DNA from: Caldilineaceae bacterium
GTDB lineage: Bacteria > Chloroflexota > Anaerolineae > Caldilineales > Caldilineaceae
Reading direction: 5' to 3'
Assembly: GCA_022824025.1 (NCBI GenBank)
Contig: JAJEBF010000014.1
Location: 186,001 to 250,000, forward strand
Length of the DNA: 64,000 bases
Shown: positions 61,254-64,000 of the stretch, piece after piece
How the letters are laid out: each line of letters starts with the position of its first letter
Numbering within the stretch: position 1 is the first letter of the stretch
Notes under the pieces: generated by a model
The model's database searches: none
What the model saw: the letters and a program-made list of their open reading frames with translations, nothing else
Told to the model about the DNA's origin: nothing
Translations under genes and position numbers: made by a program

Positions 61254-64000
61254 ATGCACCGGCTCCAAAAGCTTCGCCCCGATCTGCTCCCCCTCGCCCT
61301 TCTCTTTGTCCTTCCCCTAATCTGGTTTGCGCCTGTCCTTCTCACCGGCAAAACGCTGCTGCCCTACGACAATCTATATCAGTTCGAACCCTGGCAATCG
61401 ATGAGGCCGGACGTTGCCCCACACAACGGCCTCTTGAGCGACCTCGTTCTTGAAAACGCCGTCTGGAAACTGCACGTGCGTCAGACCTTGGCCCAACGTG
61501 AGCTCCCCCTTTGGAACCCGCAACTGTTCACAGGCGCCCCCTTCTTCGCCGCCGGCCAGGCCAGCGTCGCTTACCCCCTGAGCGCGCTCTTCTACCTCCT
61601 TCCCATCGAAGCCGCCTACGGCTGGTTCACGGCAATTCAGCTGGCCATTGCTGGCATGAACGCCTATCTGTTTGCAAGAGCGCTTAAGCTGCGTCCCGTC
61701 GCAGCCCTGTTCAGCGGCGTCGCCTTCCAGTTCAGCGGGTTTCTTGTCGTAAGTGTTGTCTTCACCATGGTCATCGCTGCCGCTTCCTGGCTTCCTTTAC
61801 TGCTGGCCTCCATTGAAAAAGTCATCCGGAAGCAGGAAGAGAAAGGCAATCAGGCTTTCCGTCCGGTGCCTTATGTAGTGGCCGGCGCGGCCGCAGTAGG
61901 ACTCGTCACCCTGGCCGGTCATCCTGAGTTTCTCTACTACACCCTTCTCGTTGCAGGCATCTATACCGCGGCGCGCCTGTTCGCGGCAGGGCGAAGACTC
62001 TCCCAACCCTCCAGCAACGGCAGCCAGGAATCTCCATCCGGTGACGGGCCGCGCCCGTCCCGGCCTGCAAACCCCGCCCTGCTGACGCTCGCCAAAATCG
62101 CCGGATGGCTCCTGCTCATGCCGCTTTTGGGCCTAGCCGCCGGGGCAGTACAGCTCCTCCCGCTCCTCGCGCTGGTCCAGCAGAACTTCCGCGAGGGCTC
62201 CGCCACCTACCGGCAAGTGATCGGCTGGGCCTGGCCGGACCGTCACATCCTTACCTTCTTCCTCCCCGACGTCTTCGGCAACCCAAGCCATCATCACTGG
62301 TTCGACCTGTGGGCCCTTCGCTGGCAGCCGGCCGCGCTGAACTACCTGGGAGAGGCCAGAGATACGATATTCTGGGGCATAAAGAACTATGTGGAGGGCG
62401 GAAACTACCTTGGCATCGCCGCCTGGTTGCTGGCTGCGCTGGCGGTCGCCGCCTCAGTCGCGCAACCGGCAGCCAGTGAAAACGCTAAGGCCTCACAGGG
62501 CACAACCGGCGCGCGCGCCCCGTTCCGCCTGCCTACCATCCTCTTCGCCCTCCTGGCATTCGTCTCCCTCCTCTTCGCATTCGGGACACCCCTTTACGCC
62601 CTCCTGTTCTTCGGCCTACCCGGCTGGGACCAACTTCACAGCCCCTTCCGCTGGGTTTTCCCCTTCACGCTCGCGATGTCCGTCCTGGGCGGGATCGGGC
62701 TGGAACAGGCGCTCGCTCTGAGCGCGCCGGGCAAGGCGGATCGATCCATTGCCTTCGGGCCTCTCCGGTTCCGGCTCAAATGGCCTGCCGGCCTCCTCGC
62801 GCTCGCGACCATCGCCGCCGGTCTGGCCGCCCTTCTGGCAGTCGCGGCCAGCTACTTCATTCCCGCCCCATTCGTAGAAGCCGCCCAGCGGATTGTTGTA
62901 GCATCCGATCTTGCGCAGGCGGCATTCTCAGACGGCCGCATGTTCTGGGGCTATCAGAGTCCGGGACTGGCGCGTTTCGGACTGTTCGCCGTTGCCAGCG
63001 GCTTGGGCCTGTGGCTGCTTCTCCGGGCCGGCGCCAGCCCTGCCGCATCTCCGAATCGCGGAGACAATTCGATGCGGCGGCAGTCTCTCCCGGTTCGCCT
63101 CGCCTCCATCCTTCCCTTCGCATTCGTTGCCGTTCTCGCCCTCGATCTCTACCTTGCCCACGGCTCATTCAATCCAGCTGTCGACACGAACCTGTCGCCG
63201 CTCAAAAATGTCCCACCTGTGGTTCAGTTCATCAACCAGAGAGAGAAAGCAGGATCGAACAGCGAGATTCAATACCCTCTGTTCAGGTTTACGACCTTCG
63301 ACGCGCCCGGCAGCAAGACCTTCGACGCGCCCGGCAGCAAGACCTTCAACGCCAATGTCGGCATGTACTACGGCTGGCAGGATATCCGGGGCTACGACTC
63401 CATCATCCTCAAGCAGTACGTCGACCTGATGAACCGCGTCGCCGACCAAAGCAATGAGCTGCTCTACAACCGCATCGCGCCCATCTACGCGTCCTCTACG
63501 CCGGAAAATCGCGGCAATCCTTTCGCTGCGCTGGAAAATCCCCTTCTGGATCTGCTGGGCGTCAAGTACATCTTGTCAGAACTCGTGGTCCCCAACACCG
63601 ACTCCTGGACCAAGGTGTACGAAGACGACGCCATGCGCGTCTACGAAAACCTTGAGGCGTTGCCCCGAGCATTCATCGCCCCGGAGGCAGTCGTCCTCCC
63701 CCCTGCGGAGCAGCCGCTCCAGGATACCGACCTGCGCACGACCGTATTCATCGAAAGTCAGCCGAACGACCCCAACGCTCTCATTCCAGCCAGCCCACAA
63801 TTGGCGGAAGCGACCATCAGCCGCTACACCGCGAACACCGTCTTCGTCGACCTAAACGTCAACGACCGTGGCTGGCTGGTCCTCACCGATGCCTACTTCC
63901 CCGGCTGGAAAGCCTACCTGCGCCCCTTTGCCTCCGATGAATCGGACGAGCGGGAGTTGACCATTCATCGCGCCAACTCAGCCTTCCGTGCCGTCTATCT
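61254..64000 (+). CDS. YfhO-like polytopic membrane protein, 3' end outside window
   Basis: The frame begins with ATG at 61254 and is open to the window edge (915 codons visible). It has a first helix (about 10-28), then a luminal-loop-like TLLPYDNLYQFEPW and LPLWNPQLFTGAPFFA, which are the usual YfhO/GT-C opening, followed by about ten further helices. The C-terminal part, WLVLTDAYFPGWKAYL, is a signature of YfhO proteins. Such proteins handle polyprenol-linked sugars, consistent with the DPM1-like gene 27 bases upstream. An in-frame 24-base repeat occurs at about 63.3 kb. Confidence 0.9.
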   Translation, partial: MHRLQKLRPDLLPLALLFVLPLIWFAPVLLTGKTLLPYDNLYQFEPWQSMRPDVAPHNGLLSDLVLENAVWKLHVRQTLAQRELPLWNPQLFTGAPFFAAGQASVAYPLSALFYLLPIEAAYGWFTAIQLAIAGMNAYLFARALKLRPVAALFSGVAFQFSGFLVVSVVFTMVIAAASWLPLLLASIEKVIRKQEEKGNQAFRPVPYVVAGAAAVGLVTLAGHPEFLYYTLLVAGIYTAARLFAAGRRLSQPSSNGSQESPSGDGPRPSRPANPALLTLAKIAGWLLLMPLLGLAAGAVQLLPLLALVQQNFREGSATYRQVIGWAWPDRHILTFFLPDVFGNPSHHHWFDLWALRWQPAALNYLGEARDTIFWGIKNYVEGGNYLGIAAWLLAALAVAASVAQPAASENAKASQGTTGARAPFRLPTILFALLAFVSLLFAFGTPLYALLFFGLPGWDQLHSPFRWVFPFTLAMSVLGGIGLEQALALSAPGKADRSIAFGPLRFRLKWPAGLLALATIAAGLAALLAVAASYFIPAPFVEAAQRIVVASDLAQAAFSDGRMFWGYQSPGLARFGLFAVASGLGLWLLLRAGASPAASPNRGDNSMRRQSLPVRLASILPFAFVAVLALDLYLAHGSFNPAVDTNLSPLKNVPPVVQFINQREKAGSNSEIQYPLFRFTTFDAPGSKTFDAPGSKTFNANVGMYYGWQDIRGYDSIILKQYVDLMNRVADQSNELLYNRIAPIYASSTPENRGNPFAALENPLLDLLGVKYILSELVVPNTDSWTKVYEDDAMRVYENLEALPRAFIAPEAVVLPPAEQPLQDTDLRTTVFIESQPNDPNALIPASPQLAEATISRYTANTVFVDLNVNDRGWLVLTDAYFPGWKAYLRPFASDESDERELTIHRANSAFRAVY
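63294..63341 (+). repeat. in-frame 24-base tandem duplication in the YfhO-like gene
   Basis: ACCTTCGACGCGCCCGGCAG (first 20 bases of the 24-base unit) is present at 63294-63317 and again exactly at 63318-63341, then ACCTTCAACG begins a third, altered copy. It encodes TFDAPGSK twice and TFN. The exact copy suggests a recent slip. Confidence 0.9.

Overview
The window is GC-rich, gene-dense bacterial chromosome with coding on both strands. I see no rRNA, tRNA, CRISPR array, replication origin or complete insertion sequence. The gene set suggests a Chloroflexota lineage, perhaps Caldilinea-like, from an aerobic heterotroph. It includes a caa3-type oxidase with CtaG and SURF1, TrmFO, MltG, a dolichol-phosphate-mannose-synthase-like glycosyltransferase next to a YfhO-type protein, several MFS carriers, and sugar-acid and sulfatase genes. 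That placement is an inference from gene content and was not tested by a search.

Layout. 0-5.2 kb: the end of a thiamine pyrophosphokinase gene, a divergent Lgt-like membrane protein, lepA-rsmA, and a tyrosine-recombinase-fold protein that has lost most catalytic residues. 5.5-11.9 kb: a cytochrome oxidase operon behind a near-consensus sigma70 promoter (subunits II, I, IV, III, CtaG, a membrane-anchored exported protein, SURF1). 12.0-18.5 kb: a co-directional catabolic run with an MFS carrier, two tandem beta-lactamase-fold hydrolases, a Gfo/Idh/MocA oxidoreductase, a sugar isomerase/epimerase and a VOC protein. 18.6-22.2 kb: an SRPBCC protein, a Yip1 membrane protein, and a small scarred locus in which a brnA antitoxin gene with a broken brnT lies between two copies of the 5' end of an amidohydrolase gene. 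22.4-28.5 kb: a nucleoside hydrolase/MFS pair with an intrinsic terminator, a zinc-ribbon P-loop protein with its MFS neighbour, and a fourth MFS gene.

28.5-40.1 kb: a 1062-residue BNR/sortilin-like repeat protein, then genes for sugar acids and esterified or sulfated carbohydrates (acetylxylan-esterase-like, UxuA-like, amidohydrolase, sulfatase, DgoD-like enolase-superfamily dehydratase), with msrA and a HAD phosphatase. 40.1-41.1 kb: a DUF433/DUF5615 toxin-antitoxin-like pair. 41.2-44.8 kb: leuS with a DUF77 and a HIT gene, preceded by a leucine-rich mini-ORF and closed by a strong hairpin. 45.0-49.5 kb: glyA-radA-O-methyltransferase on the minus strand, divergent from a SCO1 lipoprotein. 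49.6-51.7 kb: thpR and an ammonium-transporter-family protein without the two pore histidines. 52.1-64 kb: envelope and housekeeping genes (mltG, a solute-binding lipoprotein, a GT4 glycosyltransferase, thymidine phosphorylase, trmFO, an SH3 lipoprotein, a GT2 glycosyltransferase, and a YfhO-like protein cut by the window end).

The least ordinary points are families that keep their fold but appear to have lost catalytic or pore residues (recombinase, Amt, Lgt-like), the brnTA scar between direct repeats, the mini-ORF before leuS, and a degenerate AATCC-rich intergenic repeat seen at four places. Start sites were moved from the longest frame where a Shine-Dalgarno sequence, overlap or family length supported it.
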